Below are positions 31,183-45,025 of a stretch of DNA of 64,000 nt, piece after piece. The notes under the pieces were generated by a model that was given only the letters and a program-made list of their open reading frames with translations, made no database searches and was not told the origin of the DNA. The DNA is from Amyelois transitella (lineage: Eukaryota > Arthropoda > Insecta > Lepidoptera > Pyralidae), in NCBI RefSeq assembly GCF_032362555.1, contig NC_083527.1, forward strand, positions 4,278,001-4,342,000, given 5' to 3'. The stretch's first letter is position 1; every line of letters begins with the position of its first letter. A program made the position numbers and the translations under genes.

Positions 31183-34100
31183 TTATGACGACTGAACTTT
31201 CTTTCTAAGAGTTTCAAGCTCGTCCCACATTTCTTGAGGTAAATCGGCTCCGACTTCTTCTTTGAAATATTTTCCGATAGCATCAGCCTGAGAACAAAAT
31301 AAAAAAAAACATTGTTAGTGTTTTGTAAATAATTTTCCAGTTGAAAAATTACGAAATCTCATTGATTACCGTAACATTTACGTTAAAGTTACCAAAATCA
31401 CATAGGTATTATTAAAAATGACTTTTACCTCTTGCAACCAGAAGTCTTTGGGTATACTGAATAAACTCTTCATGTCGATAGATCCGAGATCTTTAGTGTT
31501 GAGGTCCCCTTCTCTTGGGACATAGCCAAGTGGAGTTTCAGTGTAGCACGGCTCGTTGTCACAGCGACGGAGAACCCAGTCCAATACACGAGAGTTTTCA
31601 CCGAAACCGGGCCAAAGGAATTTACCCTAAAAGAAAAAGCAAAAATGAAATAAAGAGTGGAATGTTTGCCATTGTAATCAAATTTATTCACAAATCACAT
31701 TATGTGCGTAAAAAAGCAATCGCAATCTACGGCAGACATGCATTCGTATTAACGTATTTAATAAAAGATTTCATACGGAAGTTTTATAATTAAGAATAAT
31801 TGATAATGGAAGTTACCTCATCACTCTTACGGAACCAGTTGACATGGAAGATCTTGGGCATTTTGCGTCCTGCTTGCGGCATCGACAGCCAGTGCTTCAG
31901 GTACTCTCCGAAGTTGTAGCCGAAGAATGGACGCATAGCAAATGGATCATTCATTACGACTTTTCCCTGTAATAACAATAAATATATGATAAAATCTTGT
32001 CATCAAACTATAAATAATACCAAGATTCATAAGAAGAACAAATATAAAAATAAAGGTTTGATTTTATATATGTATATTTATATTATATATATGAAGAACA
32101 AAAAATTGCATTGAGCCTGAGCCAAGCTGGAATTAGGTTCCCATATCAATATAAAATCATTTCGTGTTGCTCGTTGCTGACACATTTTTGGATCGTGATT
32201 ATTATCGAACAGACAGCTAGACAAACGCAGAGATTTGCAAACTTACGCTGTGTTCCGCTGCAGCAGTAGACTCAGATCTCATAGATGCGCCCATGAAGAC
32301 GCCATGTTTCCAATCTCTCGCTTCAACTACTAAAGGTACACCAGCTGGGCGTCTGCCACCGAGTAATATGGCGGAAATAGGTACTCCCTCAGCGCTTTCC
32401 CATTCACTGTCGATTATCGGGCACTGGTCTGCTGGGGTGCAAAATCTGCAAAAAAGTTTGGTGTCACTATATACTAAACTTTAAAGCTAAATTTATGTCT
32501 CATCTTACCTAAGCTAACAATAATAAACTCTCATTCTCGGCATCATCGTTATAACAATAAATAAATAAATTAATTACTATGGCTCGATTTATCCTATTAA
32601 AAAAATACGAGAAAGTAACAAGTGCTATTAACTCAATTTATGGGGAAAATTTATAATTTTGCAACATTAGAACCATAATGAAAAATGAACTTTTAAAACG
32701 GACATTGAAAAAGTTTAAATGCAGCCAACTAACCTGGAGTTGGGATGAGCCGCAGGGGTCTTCGACTCAGGGGTCCACGGTTGCCCTTTCCAGTCTGTGA
32801 GCTTGGCCGGGGCCTTGCCCATGCCCTCCCACCACACGCCACCGTCCTCCGTCTCAGCTACGTTTGTGAATACGGTGTTGCTGAATATCGTCGACATAGC
32901 GATTGGGTTGGTGGAAGATGAGGTCCCTGTTTATGAGAAATGACGATTAAATAAAATTAATTAGTAAAATTAGAGGCTGGGCCTGTAGAAGTGGCTGATA
33001 TTAAAACGATTATTTTTAAGACTACGCCAAATTTTCAAAGGCTTCTTACCAGGAGCAACTCCGAAGAATCCGTTTTCCGGATTTATAGCTCTCAAGACGC
33101 CATTTTTGTCGAACTTCATCCAAGCTATATCGTCTCCCACACACTCCACCTTGTAGCCAGGCAGAGTTGGCGTCATCATGGCAAGGTTGGTCTTCCCGCA
33201 GGCGGACGGGAACGCCGCGGCGATGTAACGCTTGCGACCTTGAGGGTCTGTTATGCCCACGATCTGGTGAGGAAATGGTTTGGCTTATTTTGGTTCTGAT
33301 TGAAAAGTTTTTCTGCTTTTGGATTGAATTATATGGAAAAACATTTAGTAGTAGGCAGTCCCCCCAAGAATAGGGAGTGATTAATACAGAACTAAAGGGA
33401 CATTAAACAGATCTTGTAGGAGTAACGCACTCCTGCTATGAGATCCATGGGTGGTGATGGGAAAGTAATCGGTAAATTTATATCTCCAAGTAGAACGTTC
33501 CTTGCAACAGACACAGAATATTTTCCTCCTCATCTAAGAGTGTTGCCAGTTGCATTAGCACAAGTCGCGCATTAAGGGTTACTGAGCCTGGGGGTTGATA
33601 ATAAAATTAAAAAATGTGTCTATCGTGATGACATCTTACCAGCATGTGTTCAGCAAGCCAGCCCTCGCGCCTGGCGATGACGGAGCCGATCCGCAGAGCG
33701 AAGCACTTCTTGCCCAGCAAGCTGTTGCCGCCGTAGCCGCTACCTGTACAACAAATTAAGCATTTTAGAATCCAACTAGCTGTACCCGGGACTTCGTCCG
33801 CGTGGAATAGTTTTTTTAGGCATCATTGAAGCCCTCAAGGGTGAATAATTTTCCCCGTTTTTTTTTCTCATTTTTCATTATTTCTTTGCGCCTTCTATTT
33901 GCAGCCTGATGTTATATAGCCTAAAGCCTTGCTCGATAAATGGTCTATTCAACGCAAAAATAATTTTTCAATTCGAACCAATAGTTCCTGAGATTAGCGC
34001 GTTCAAACAAACAAACTCTTCAGCTTTATAATATTAGTATACCTAGATAAGTATTATCACAAAATTTTGTGGACCCACAGAGATTGCCAAGGTGCCAGCA

Positions 34101-37100
34101 GTTGTGCAATTATTTGTCTTTCATTATTTACGGGGGATAGCAATATTAAGGCAGCAGAGCTGAAATGGTTGCAATAATAATACCTAAGCAAGATTATTAA
34201 TATCTTAACAGTCCCAGCGGCAGCAACTGGACAACTTATTTCGATCAAAGATTCCTTTGACCAGTCTTGCAACAACTGGAGCGAATTAACTTCAAAACTA
34301 TGGCGACCGTAGGAAATTACACTTCCAAGACCCAGATCTAATCGAGAACCCCAAAAAACTAATGAATAAAACCACTTATTATTAGTTAGGTAATAGGAGA
34401 ATTTAATTACTATCTGTTACCGCTTCTTCCGCACTGACGCCTAGGAAGCGGCAGTAAACTTTGTTTTAAGTAATTTATTTGATGTCAACCAATGTTGTTA
34501 AACCATACGTTTTGACAATTATTAACACGTTGTCTGCCATAGTAGATTTGCTAATACAAAGATTATATACCTGTCAGTCACCGGTGACTGACATGGCTGG
34601 CTATGTGTTAAGCGATATGACATACATACATATGGTCACGTCTATATCCCTTGCGGGGTAGACAGAGGCAACAGTCTTGAAAAGACTGAATGGCCACGTT
34701 CAGCTATTTGGCTTAATGATAGAATTGAGATTCAAATAGTGACAGGTTGCTAGCCCATCGCCTAAAAAAGAATCCCAAGTTTGTAAGCCTATACCATAGT
34801 CGCCTTTTACGACATCCATGGGAAAGAGACGGAGTGGTCCTATTCTTTTTTGTATTGGTGCCGGGAACCACACGGCGGCACATTAAGCGACATGAAGTAT
34901 CCTATACCTACCTAATACCTAATGAATAAAAATTTTGAATTTGAATTTGGAATCTCCTGGTTTAGGAGTCACTCACCAAAGCTGACGATCTCGCTGTCGG
35001 CGGGCCTGTGCAGGATGAGCGTGCGCGGCGGGTCGCACGGCCAGCCCGGCGCGCCCGCGTGCCCCAGCGCGTGGAGGCACTTCACGAACGACTCGTCTTG
35101 CCGGAGGGCCTCCAGAACTTTGCTTCCTGTGAAAGTTCTTTCGTTACAATGATGTGTTCTGGTAATTAACTAAAATAAATACCAGCGTCGTCTACAAATT
35201 TATCAGATTAGGCTGACCGCTAGTAAATTGTTCGAGAGTTGTGTTTTGTGTGTTTAATTACACCTAAAAGTTCGAGCAAGTATGCACGAATGCATGGTTA
35301 AAATAATAAAAAAATCGATTGGCTTTTTAGTAATTTTAGTTATCGCTAGCCATCGAAGCTTCTTGTTTGTTTTTTTTTTCTTGTGAAAGAACTTTGAATA
35401 ATAAATAGTGAACATAGGTTACTTTAAAAAGAATAAAAATAATGATGGTGGTTGATTGGTGTTATAAATACCTACTTACGCAATAAGGTCTTTCCTTATA
35501 GTAAGTATCTAAAACACTCAAATCCAAAGATATTTCAACGACACTCTTTTAAGAAAGTACCTACCACGGAAATACGTGCAAAAATATGCAAACTTACCGA
35601 TCCTGGTCATGACCCTCATGGAGTAGACGACGTAGGGAGAGTCCGTGATCTCCACGCCAATCTTGGACAGCGGGGAACCCACGGGACCCATCGAGAACGG
35701 AATCACGTACATGGTGCGACCTTGAAGAAAACGAATAGATCTTACTCTTACTCGATACTTTCACTCTAAAGAACTATATTATGAGGAAAATTTTAGCGTT
35801 GAAAGATTTAAAAACGTGATTCGACGATTATTTTTAGAATGCAAATGCTTCTGAATAAGTACCCAAGCTGAGATGCCTATCAGCTAATTATACACCCATG
35901 ACCACACAAGAATGAAAACAATATAGGTTCTTAAAACTACGATCGTGTAAAATATTTCGTTGTTAAATGTTACTTTTGACGAGTTCCAAGTATTAAGGGA
36001 ACCAATAAAGCGTCTACCAGGTAACGGTCTCCCAACCAAACAGCTGAACGTGGCCTATCAGTCTTTTTAAGACTGTCGGCTCTATCTACCCCGCAAGGGA
36101 TATGAACGTGACTATATGTATGTATGTACAACCAGGTAATTCTGTGACATAAAACAGTTAAAGTCCTTCCACCAGTTTCACTTACCTTTCATGCACCCAG
36201 GGAATCTCTCAGACACCGCTTTCTCATAATCACTGAGTGTGATGTAGTTGCCTAATGCAGACTTCTGACCAGCCCTCGCTATGGGCACCACGTCGCGCTC
36301 CTTCTCCGAACAGATGAAAGTCCGGGACTCAACGCGGGCCACATCGGCCGGGTCCGTGCGGGCTAGCCAACTGGAACAAAATGGTATATTATCAAGTAAT
36401 TTGATTTTGATAATAATACAAGGAAATGTTTCTTATATAACCACCCGGCTTCACGCGCCCTGACCAGCATAGATGTGTTGGTCTTCATTTTTAAAAAGGT
36501 TAGTAGTTTAAATACTTCTAATGTTCTTGTCTCAAAATGAATTTATGGTTTGAGGAACTTAGCAGAAACGTATTTGGTACATGCTTGGTTAAATATACAA
36601 ATCTAAGTCTTTTAAAAGCACTCCTGTTATTGTTGACCAAATAGGTTAGAACATAATAATTTTGATGTATTTCTTCAAATCCTATTCACAGGCACAATTG
36701 GCAAACTATCCTCATTAATTATATCGTCATTAATTAACCAAACATAAAGAAGTACCAAATTAAGTACGCTCGATTTTTTATCATTCGATGAGTCATCATA
36801 CAGAAGAACAAGCGACAATGCAAAGTTCACTCATCGATTCCATAAGCCATAAATTCAAACGAGATACAGAGTAGTAAACTTTAAACTATAACCAGGGCGA
36901 TATAAAAACAAAGAAACGATATTATCTATCTTTGGTGTTATAACGATAAGGCATTGAAATCTGCTGTGGCTTACTTTAGTCATAACAATATAACTTGAAT
37001 TACTAGATATGCAAAAGACACTTAATTTTACATTAGCGTGGTATTAAAAAATATAATGGATATTAACGAAAACGATAATTACATTAATCAAGCAAATTAT

Positions 37101-39433
37101 GAATTGATGTTTTGGTAATGACAAAGAAATAACAATAAAATATTAAGAAGTTTCAAGTATTTGTGATACAATATGTTGATTCCAAAGACGATCAAATACC
37201 TTTAAGATGAACATCCAGTAAGATTTCTTATGATCAGAGCTTAAATAACACTTTTTCTTATTACAGAGCGAAGAAGACATCTCGATCGGATCTCGAATAC
37301 AATCTCCGTAGTCCTAACTTTATGAATTTGACATTGGCGTAATGAAAGATGGTTTGAAGTATTCTATTGTAGATAATGCGGTTGCCTTAACATAACCTGA
37401 TAGAAAGTTATTGCGGGCCCTAAATCCTGTATCTAAGTATCACTTTTTTAACATAATACGACATATATAAGAATAAACTAAACTCACCAGTTGTCATATT
37501 TCGGCAAAGGGCGAATGGTTCCCTGTTGTTGCATGAGCTGCAGCAGGGCACCGGCCTCGGCATCGGAGCCGTCGCACACGTGCACATGGTCAGGCTGGCA
37601 CAGAGCCACGCTTCGTTCTACGAACGCACGGACCTGCCAATAAAGAAGTTTAATTGTAGTGATATAAAGTGTGGAGGACCAAATATCGGTCCTTGGGGAA
37701 AGCCAACCACCAATATTTCGTTTTTTTAATTACTAAGATAATTTAAGCGATAAGTTAATTTTAATGAATGCAGGTAGTTGTGAGTCAAAACGCCGTAATG
37801 CCAGTAATAGAAAACAGAGGACCGAATAGCGACCCTTGTGGATGGCCTATGTCTTGTTTTGTTACCCATTTTGAAATAATAAAACATTTGAAATGCTATT
37901 TGATGGTTAATTATAAACAGATTGTAAACTTGAAGATATTACAATTGAAGCATAAAAGACATTGTCACAGGCACAGTTATTTTACGTTGTCGTTAAATTC
38001 TAGTTTAACGTATTGTTTATAACTTGATTTGAGAAAATAATGTTGTGGATCGTTAAAAAATTATTGATAAATTTTAAATGATTTAACATCCCGTCCATCA
38101 GCAACTTGCTACGTCAAATTGTTCTTTGTTGTTTAAATAAGATTACAAACTTGTCGAAGAATTGAAAATAACCCTAAAATATACCTTGGGTGTAAGAGTA
38201 GCGAGCTGCGCCGGCTTGACAACCCCCCTGGCGGCAGTCTGGTGCGCCGAACGGCACCCCAGGGCCACTTGCGCACATCTAGAAAGAAATAAAGATATAA
38301 TAAACAAAATGACTCAAAACAAAGGAAAATTAAAACTATATCTTTGTCTTCTTTAACTATTAAAAAATCAAGGGTCAGATATTACATTATTCAAAAATAA
38401 ATTGCTACTACAAATGGTTGCTGGGGACTGCTTTTGCGCAGCTGTATTCGAATCGTTTTATTTCAGCAATAAGTGGTCATAATTGTGTATCGTTTAGAAA
38501 AAAATAAACCCTTGAATTGTATTTTTATAAAATTCAAAGTAAGAAGAAAAACATACTGGTTGGATCTATAAAAGTAGCTAGCTGTCGTAAGTGCTATATT
38601 AACTATATTAAAAATTATGTTGTACCGTAGATTAAGAAATAAACAACGAAAAAAGTCTGCATGAACTACTCGTACGATATGAATTAAATCTGATGAATGC
38701 AGATCAGGTGAATTTGTATGATAGACCAATAATTTTTACAAAGCTCATTCCATACCTACGTACAAAAATATGCAAATCCAAGAGGAACAAATACACCAGA
38801 GACTAACAGGAACGATATGTTCAATGCACTGTACTACTATCACAGTATCACTAAAATTAAATTCGATGTGGCTTTTAAATATCAGACAAATATTCTGAGC
38901 AACTCAACAAGGTCATGAATTTAATTGATTTTCCAAAGATATCTGAAGCTAAAGATGGAACAGGTATAATTGCCATCTACATTGAGCATTCAGCTGATCA
39001 CGTTGTATGGAAAGTAGAGATTAAAGTTTTTATATCTATAGAAAGTTAATGTCTCATGGATGGAATGGGAGAGTTATTCTGAAGTTTCAGGGATTTGAGT
39101 GCTTAGATACTTGTAGCTTACTACTTATATGTATATAAATGTTTAATGACGTGAAAAAGTGCCTGCGAAGGCATTTTTCCTGAATAAAATATGGAATTTG
39201 ATTTTGATTTTGCAGTCTAATAGTCTTCCCCGCATGGATGTGTTCGAGTATGTATGTATAAACCAGAGTGCTTAGTGGAACTTCTATGATTTCCTACGAA
39301 ATATTGTGTTTGATATGGTTATGTTTTGATTGCAAAACCTGAATAAGCAGGAGTTTAAACGGAAATGATGAAATAATACTCACTGCGCGGTCTTCTTCAC
39401 GTAATCCTCCGGGACAGTATTGAAGTGCAGCAT
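31183..39433 (-). CDS. Pepck: Phosphoenolpyruvate carboxykinase, GTP-dependent
   Basis: Thirteen exons, minus strand: 39433-39384, 38278-38185, 37633-37488, 36370-36186, 35720-35598, 35126-34977, 33743-33640, 33263-33050, 32926-32734, 32445-32247, 31966-31817, 31626-31429 and 31287-31183. The phase closes throughout, giving 636 residues against about 622 in the cytosolic vertebrate enzyme. Diagnostic segments: [44 protein letters not shown] (PEP site), [13 protein letters not shown] at 302-314 (P-loop with reactive Cys306), [10 protein letters not shown] (metal-binding Asp) and [11 protein letters not shown]. Reaction: oxaloacetate + GTP to phosphoenolpyruvate + GDP + CO2, the committed step of gluconeogenesis and glyceroneogenesis. 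The short N-terminal extension ([14 protein letters not shown]) does not clearly decide between cytosolic and mitochondrial location. Exon 6 is strikingly GC-rich. Confidence 0.98.
33774..34045 (-). mobile_element. Lep1-like Helitron in PEPCK intron
   Basis: A near-complete minus copy. Read on plus it starts AACTAGCTGTACCCGGGACT, then TCGTCCGCGTGGAATAG, CATCATTGAAGCCCTCAAGG, GAGATTAGCGCGTTCAAACA and CAGCTTTATAATATTAGTAT. In element sense it ends in a hairpin followed by CAGCTAG, the CTRR-type Helitron terminus. Confidence 0.85.
34618..34882 (-). mobile_element. Family A element, full length, in PEPCK intron
   Basis: Antisense copy running from ACATACATACATATGGTCAC through TATCCCTTGCGGGGTAGACA to TGGTGCCGGGAACCACACGG. 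It is one of the most intact copies in the window. Confidence 0.9.
36035..36130 (+). mobile_element. Family A 3' fragment in PEPCK intron
   Basis: Sense: CAAACAGCTGAACGTGGCCT, then GTCTTTTTAAGACTGTCGGC, then the (TATG)n tail. Confidence 0.75.
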
Positions 39434-39697
39434 TTTGATTTATTTATAATAAATAATTTACTTTTAAAATTAAACCGGTACTAACAGGTACAAAATATAT
39501 AAAATAAACTGTAATACTTTCTGATTGAAAAAATATAAAAACTAAGTTGGAACTAAATCTTGTCAAAATTACTGAAGCTGAACAGGAATATCAACCATCT
39601 ATAATACCCGATAATATTTAATCTATCACCCATTTATTAATTAGATGCCTATAGATCCAATTCCAAACTTCGAATGTGACAAAATGCGCTCGCGCAG

Positions 39698-39741
39698 TTT
39701 ATATATAGAATGGGAGTGTTTGAATGGCGCACTCTGATTGG
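39698..39741 (-). promoter_or_regulatory. PEPCK core promoter (TATA and CCAAT boxes)
   Basis: On the minus strand TATATATAAA lies at 39707-39698 and a CCAAT box (GGCCAATCAGAG) at 39741-39737, about 35 bp upstream. Transcription would start near 39670, giving a leader of about 240 nt before the ATG at 39433. A TATA-driven promoter fits a hormonally regulated metabolic gene; no experimental start is known to me. Confidence 0.6.
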
Positions 39742-41289
39742 CCGATAGCGCGGGTGTGTCTCTACGTGTAAAAATCGTTATAATGAAACTGGTTACGACG
39801 ACTAATATCTTGTTTTGTTTTTAATTGACCTTTGCCATTACATTGTGTGGATCAAAAACAATATTTAGCTGTAGAGAAATAGAGTTGCAGGTTTCATCAG
39901 AAAGCTACAATTTCTCAAGGCGCTATTTCGTCATGCAAAATGCCTATCTCTAAAGGGTCAACGTTGGTTGCATACAAATTGCTATGCATGTGTGATTTTA
40001 CTACACCAGCCGTTGATTTCATGTTATTAAATGTTGCTTTTACTTGTACGAGATTGATTTATTGAAATTCCACACCTGTTTCTTTATGGAGCACTGAAGA
40101 ATCAGATAGTGCCCTTTTGAAATCAATTTCCTGATGGTTTGAAAATATACTATCACTGCAAAGGTATTTCTATTAAATTTCTACCAACAAAATATCCTCT
40201 TGGTATAGTAACTTATTATACCTTGTATAAAATTTATGGAACCAGTCTCAATGTTCTCGTTTCATCTCGATCATTCACGTTTTCTCGCGACTTCGAGAGA
40301 TCGTAGCATCTAAAAATAAACTGAATTGATTGAATACGAATTCACCGCTGGAGTTAATTTCCATTAAAATGGCCCACGAAAATACATCAAGGTTTGTTTC
40401 ATGATCATGATAAGAATTAGAATCTATTTCTGGGTCTCAAAATACATAGATACAGTAATTATTTGCTATTAAGTAGTTATCTTTTAATCTCTTTAACTTT
40501 CATATCTTGAGTCATCGTTATTTTAGTGGGTACTTATATTATCTTAATCTTTATTTGATAAAGATTAGATATTATTCTTTGTAAGTATCTTTTGAACTCA
40601 GGACACAGTTCATCCAACTTCTTTACAATTAAAAATACTGCAATATGTTATTTCTAAAGGTCTATCCTATCTGTGTATAGAATTTTATTATTTAATGTTG
40701 TAATATTTAAAATTTTATTAGTTTATAAGTTTTTGAGTTAAATGTAGATTTAGTAGGTACTTATTTGAACTTTACCATTGTACTGAACATTAGTGAAAAA
40801 TTAATAAGTATGTAGGTACTCCGAGTAATACGAAATAACGATGCCATAAATAATTGCCAAAAAGTATTAAAACTTATAAATTGAAGTAATTAACTCATAA
40901 AGATAACTACTTAGTACAGCATTAGTTTCTATTAAAATTATTAAGCTAACCCAAAGCATAAACCGCGCTGGGTCAAGAGATATAAAAAAAAATCAGGATC
41001 TTTTGAAATTTCTACGGCAATTTGACATATAACCTACTCTAATAAAATAACTTCTAGTAAGTACTTGTCATAATTTTGCCCACTCTTTTATTTTGCCCAT
41101 AAGAAAATAATAATACCTAATTCGAGAATGTATCCTAAAGTTTGCAACTAATAGGTAATCAATAGATCCTATCTTTATAGACCTAAGCACGTTTAGCGGC
41201 ACAAGGTTCATACAAGCCCAAGGATAACGGTATATAGTGTCATGTGTACCAGTTATTGCATCAGCCTACGTAACCACGTGTTGGGAAAA

Positions 41290-41500
41290 ATGTCGTCCCG
41301 GGAATAGAGGTTCCCTGCAAAGGTTGCGGAGGTCAGACGGGTCGAGGCGCTTCGTGTAAAACCAGACTTGCCGAATCCAGTCCCCGTACGGCAGACGCAA
41401 CGCCGTTTTTGCCGCGCGAAAAACTATTGTTGTTTCTCTTTTTATTATGACGTGAAACGGGACAGCGATAGTTTACCGCGCAATGGAGGACGGAGAGTGT
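41290..41500 (+). mobile_element. Family B body fragment plus an unclassified repeat
   Basis: AGGTTCCCTGCAAAGGTTGC, GGCGCTTCGTGTAAAACCAG and CTTGCCGAATCCAGTCC match the family B body. The following GCGCGAAAAACTATTGTTGT and GACGTGAAACGGGACAGCGA recur in similar form at 63790-63840, so this is another interspersed repeat. Confidence 0.55.
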
Positions 41501-41512
41501 ATTAGTTATCTA

Positions 41513-41782
41513 TATCTACTAATATTATAAAGCTCAAGAGTTTGTTTGTTTGTTTGAACGCGCTGATCTCAGGAATTACTGGTTCGAATTGAAAAAATAT
41601 TTTAGCGTTGAATAGACCATTTACAGAGGAAGCCAGGAAGGAGGAATTTAGGCTACCTATATAACATCACGCTGCAACTATAAAAAGCAAAGAAATAATG
41701 GAAAATGTAAAAAAACACAGCGAAAATATATTAATCCTTGAAAATAACTATTCCATGCGGACAATGTCGCGTGCTCAACTAG
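41513..41782 (+). mobile_element. Lep1-like Helitron
   Basis: Starts TCTACTAATATTATAAAGCT, then GAGTTTGTTTGTTTGTTTGA, ACTGGTTCGAATTGAAAAAA, CATCACGCTGCAACTATAAA and GCGGACAATGTCGCG, ending CTCAACTAG. A 5' TC and a 3' hairpin followed by CTAG are the Helitron hallmarks. Confidence 0.85.
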
Positions 41783-42484
41783 TTATTACTTATATATAAC
41801 AAAATCATTCTAAATAACTAATTCAAAGTAAGTCTTTCAAAATGCCCATTTCAGATTTACTTAAGTATATCTGTGGTTTTGGAACCACAATTTGTTAGTT
41901 GGGTGTTTCTTGCATCAGCCCACATGGTCACTTGGGAAGAATGCCTTGATGTGAAAGTATTAAAAGCAAAAGTCCCATGCGATTGTTAAAATTGTAAACA
42001 CAAGTAGGTAAGTACGTTTGTTTGGAATTCTAGCTGAGACAGTGTATAATTATGATACCTATAAATGTCATGATAGATAGATAGATAAAATGTTTATTCG
42101 ACAATGCTACAAACACAAACAAATATACCTATATAACAATAATAACAAATCCTTAAAACTAACACAGGTGTGCTGTAGCAAGTCGAAATGGTCATAACTT
42201 AGCGATTTTTTGCACTGAAACAGTACAAAAACGCTGATTTTCAGTTATAACCATTTCATGTAGATCCGGGTACTTAAACAAATAATAAATAAAAAAAATA
42301 TTTTAAATTTATTTTAATATTATTTGGTGTCACGCATAATTTACTAACACTTAAAAAAAGAAGGAATAGTTTTCTATCTGTACTGTTCATGCACCTATTA
42401 TCAAATGAAATAAATAATTGTTTACTTATGTTTTAAATTTAAATTGTTTACTTATAAAAATTTAAAGAATTATATTTTTGGACT

Positions 42485-42645
42485 AAGGGATAAACTTATA
42501 AACTTACGATTCTTGTTTTAGGCGACAAGCTAACAACCTCTCACTCAAACAGCTGAACGTGGCCTATCAGTCTTTTCAAGACTGTTGGCTCTGTCTACCC
42601 CGCAAGGGATATAGACGTGATTTTATGTATGTATATATATTTTTG
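42485..42645 (+). mobile_element. Family A element, 5'-truncated
   Basis: Sense: AAGGGATAAACTTATAAACT, CAGTCTTTTCAAGACTGTTG, CTGTCTACCCCGCAAGGGAT and GACGTGATTTTATGTATGTA. Its last 25 bases are almost identical to the LINE tail at 15940. Confidence 0.85.
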
Positions 42646-43237
42646 ACTTCTGTTGGTCCTATTTAGATCCCCCAGACTTATCGACTTTTTTGGTAATATC
42701 TTTTTGATAATAGGTAAATATCTTTCATCAGTAGGTACAGGCAACGGTACATTACAACGAGTATTTTAGTAATGTATGGATGGACATGGATTGAAATCGA
42801 ATTATTCTGTCCCCAAATCAGAACTGCGCAGTAAGCTTCGAAAGATCCAGATATGCCAATCTCTCTTTTAAGAAGCCAATTAAACCATGATCAAGCCATT
42901 ATTTAAGATAATGTCTAATTAGTAGAAGTGTAGATAAACAACAGGCCAAGTCCACAGTCCGCTGCGCTATTTCCTACAAAGATATGAGAAATCACTTGAC
43001 CCACTACTATAAACGCGTGTGGTTCTAAGTGAAAAAGTATTATTTGATCATCTAGAGGTAAGTAAGTATATTCTGATGAAATAAAAGAAAAATTTGAAAT
43101 TCAGACGACAGAAAAAAGAGAAACAATAAAGATTGCTCCAAGTTGCACTTAACTCTACGCCGAGTCAAACTTAAATTAAAAATAGGGAGGAATTTGGGAT
43201 TAATTTCCTTTACATACCTACAACTTCCTTTAGTTTA

Positions 43238-43300
43238 CGCTGTCCTGACTGTTGGCTCCGTCTAACCCGTATGAGATAAAGACGTCATTATGTATTTATG
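43238..43300 (+). mobile_element. Family A fragment (3' end)
   Basis: CTGACTGTTGGCTCCGTCTA, then CCCGTATGAGATAAAGACGT. Confidence 0.6.
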
Positions 43301-43387
43301 CCTTATTTAATTCTCGGTTATTTGTTGTCTCAGCATTTGGAGATTCCAAATTTATTTTCATTCTTGTCTCTGTTTGTTTTAACACAC

Positions 43388-43665
43388 ATATATACTAATA
43401 TTTTAACGCTGAAGAGTTTGTTTGTTTGAACCCGCTAATTTCAGGAACTACTGGTTCGAATTGTAAAATTATTTTTGTGTTGAATAGACCATTTATCGAG
43501 GAAGGTAAATACATATATTACATCACGCTGCAACTATTTGGAGCAAAGAAATAATGAAAAATGTGAAAAAAAACGGGAAAAATTATTCACCCTTGAGGCT
43601 TCAATGATGCCCAAAATAACTATTCCTATAAGTATAACACGGACGAAGTCGCGGGTACAGCTAGT
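43388..43665 (+). mobile_element. Lep1-like Helitron
   Basis: ATATACTAATATTTTAACGC, GAAGAGTTTGTTTGTTTGAA, GGTTCGAATTGTAAAATTAT, TTCACCCTTGAGGCTTCAAT, then GGACGAAGTCGCGGGTACAG and CTAGT. Confidence 0.85.
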
Positions 43666-44919
43666 TTGAAATAAATTATATTATGTTTATATTATTGCAG
43701 TAAATTAATGCGATAATACCTATATGCTCAGTACCTACTTCGCCAATTACGAAAACGTCAATAAGTATTGAGTTTTGCGAAAAAAACAAAAACTAAATCA
43801 GTTCTGTGGCAAAAGTCACGTAGTCAATCATTTATCGTTTTGTTTATAAATAAAGTGGTATTTTCTCGGAGCTTCGCTTTCGCTGTTTTCCAAAAGTAAA
43901 AGTCCTAGATAATTAATATCCATTATATACCAAGGTAACTCCTAAAGCTCCTCATAAAGTCAGTATAGGTACGATATTACATCAAGGACCTATTGTTTTT
44001 TTTTAATACGATCCTACCGCCAATCGGTAGCACAATAATATCACAAGACTAATAAAATTGGCATTAAAATATTGCAATTGGCGAGGCACATTGCGATATT
44101 AACACAATTGCTAAGTAAAGCACAATAGTTTTTGCTGTATAAACTAACTACAATAGGTTTTGTGTACAGTTACCAAGATTTGACGTCGGAGAATGTAAAC
44201 AGTGACGTTCGTCGACGCACGCGCATGATGAAACTAACCTTTTGTTCGGGCCTTCTCTCCCGAAGGAGTTCCCCGAGTCGGTTCAAGGTTTGGGGTCCGT
44301 TAAATTTATTATACCTACTCTAATTAACAAATAATTTATCGTTCATATCGCCTATCTGATCCGTAATGATTATGCCCAACCTTGGTTGAAGATGGCACAA
44401 AAAGCAAAATGATAATAAAAAAACTATGACTGCGTAACAAGTCATTTTCAGTTTCCTATTTCCACTACCTGAACCTCGTCTAAAAATAAGAAGTGTAAGT
44501 ATATAATAATATACGTACGTTTTGAAAGGTTGTTTGTTGTTTTGTCTATCAATTTATGTGAGTAAGTATTTTTAGTTAATAAAAGTTGGCAGGTGTCAAT
44601 TATTATATTTATCGGTGAATTTTCGGCGAAACGTGACTATGGGAGGAAGGCTTAGGTAAGAAATGGTATGAGGCTAAATGTAGGTACTTTTTTCGCGACC
44701 ATTTATTAACATTCATCTCTCCCTTCGTTTTACGTAGCCTATTTAATTACTATACCTAACTACCTCATGGGCTGTCTGAATAGTTGATAAGGTGAAATCC
44801 GGTTTTCTTGCCAAGGAGTTAACTGGAAAAATACCCAAGGAAAGTGATGGTAAGGTTATAAACTTGACATTCTTTTAGGCGATGGGCTGGTAGGTAAGTG
44901 ATAACCTAGCTATCACTCT

Positions 44920-45025
44920 GAATACATATATATCTAATTACGTCTTTGTAGCATACGTGGTAGACAGAGCTAATAGTCGTGAAAAATTGGACGGCTACAT
45001 ACCGCTGTTTGGATTAATTATCGTC
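44920..45025 (-). mobile_element. Family A fragment, diverged
   Basis: ACATATATATCTAATTACGT and GTGGTAGACAGAGCTAATAG; about 75 further bases align poorly. Confidence 0.5.

Noticed and set aside
31183..39433. Firm assignment of PEPCK as the mitochondrial isoform
   Set aside because: The N-terminal extension is short with acidic residues near the start; a targeting peptide cannot be judged by eye.
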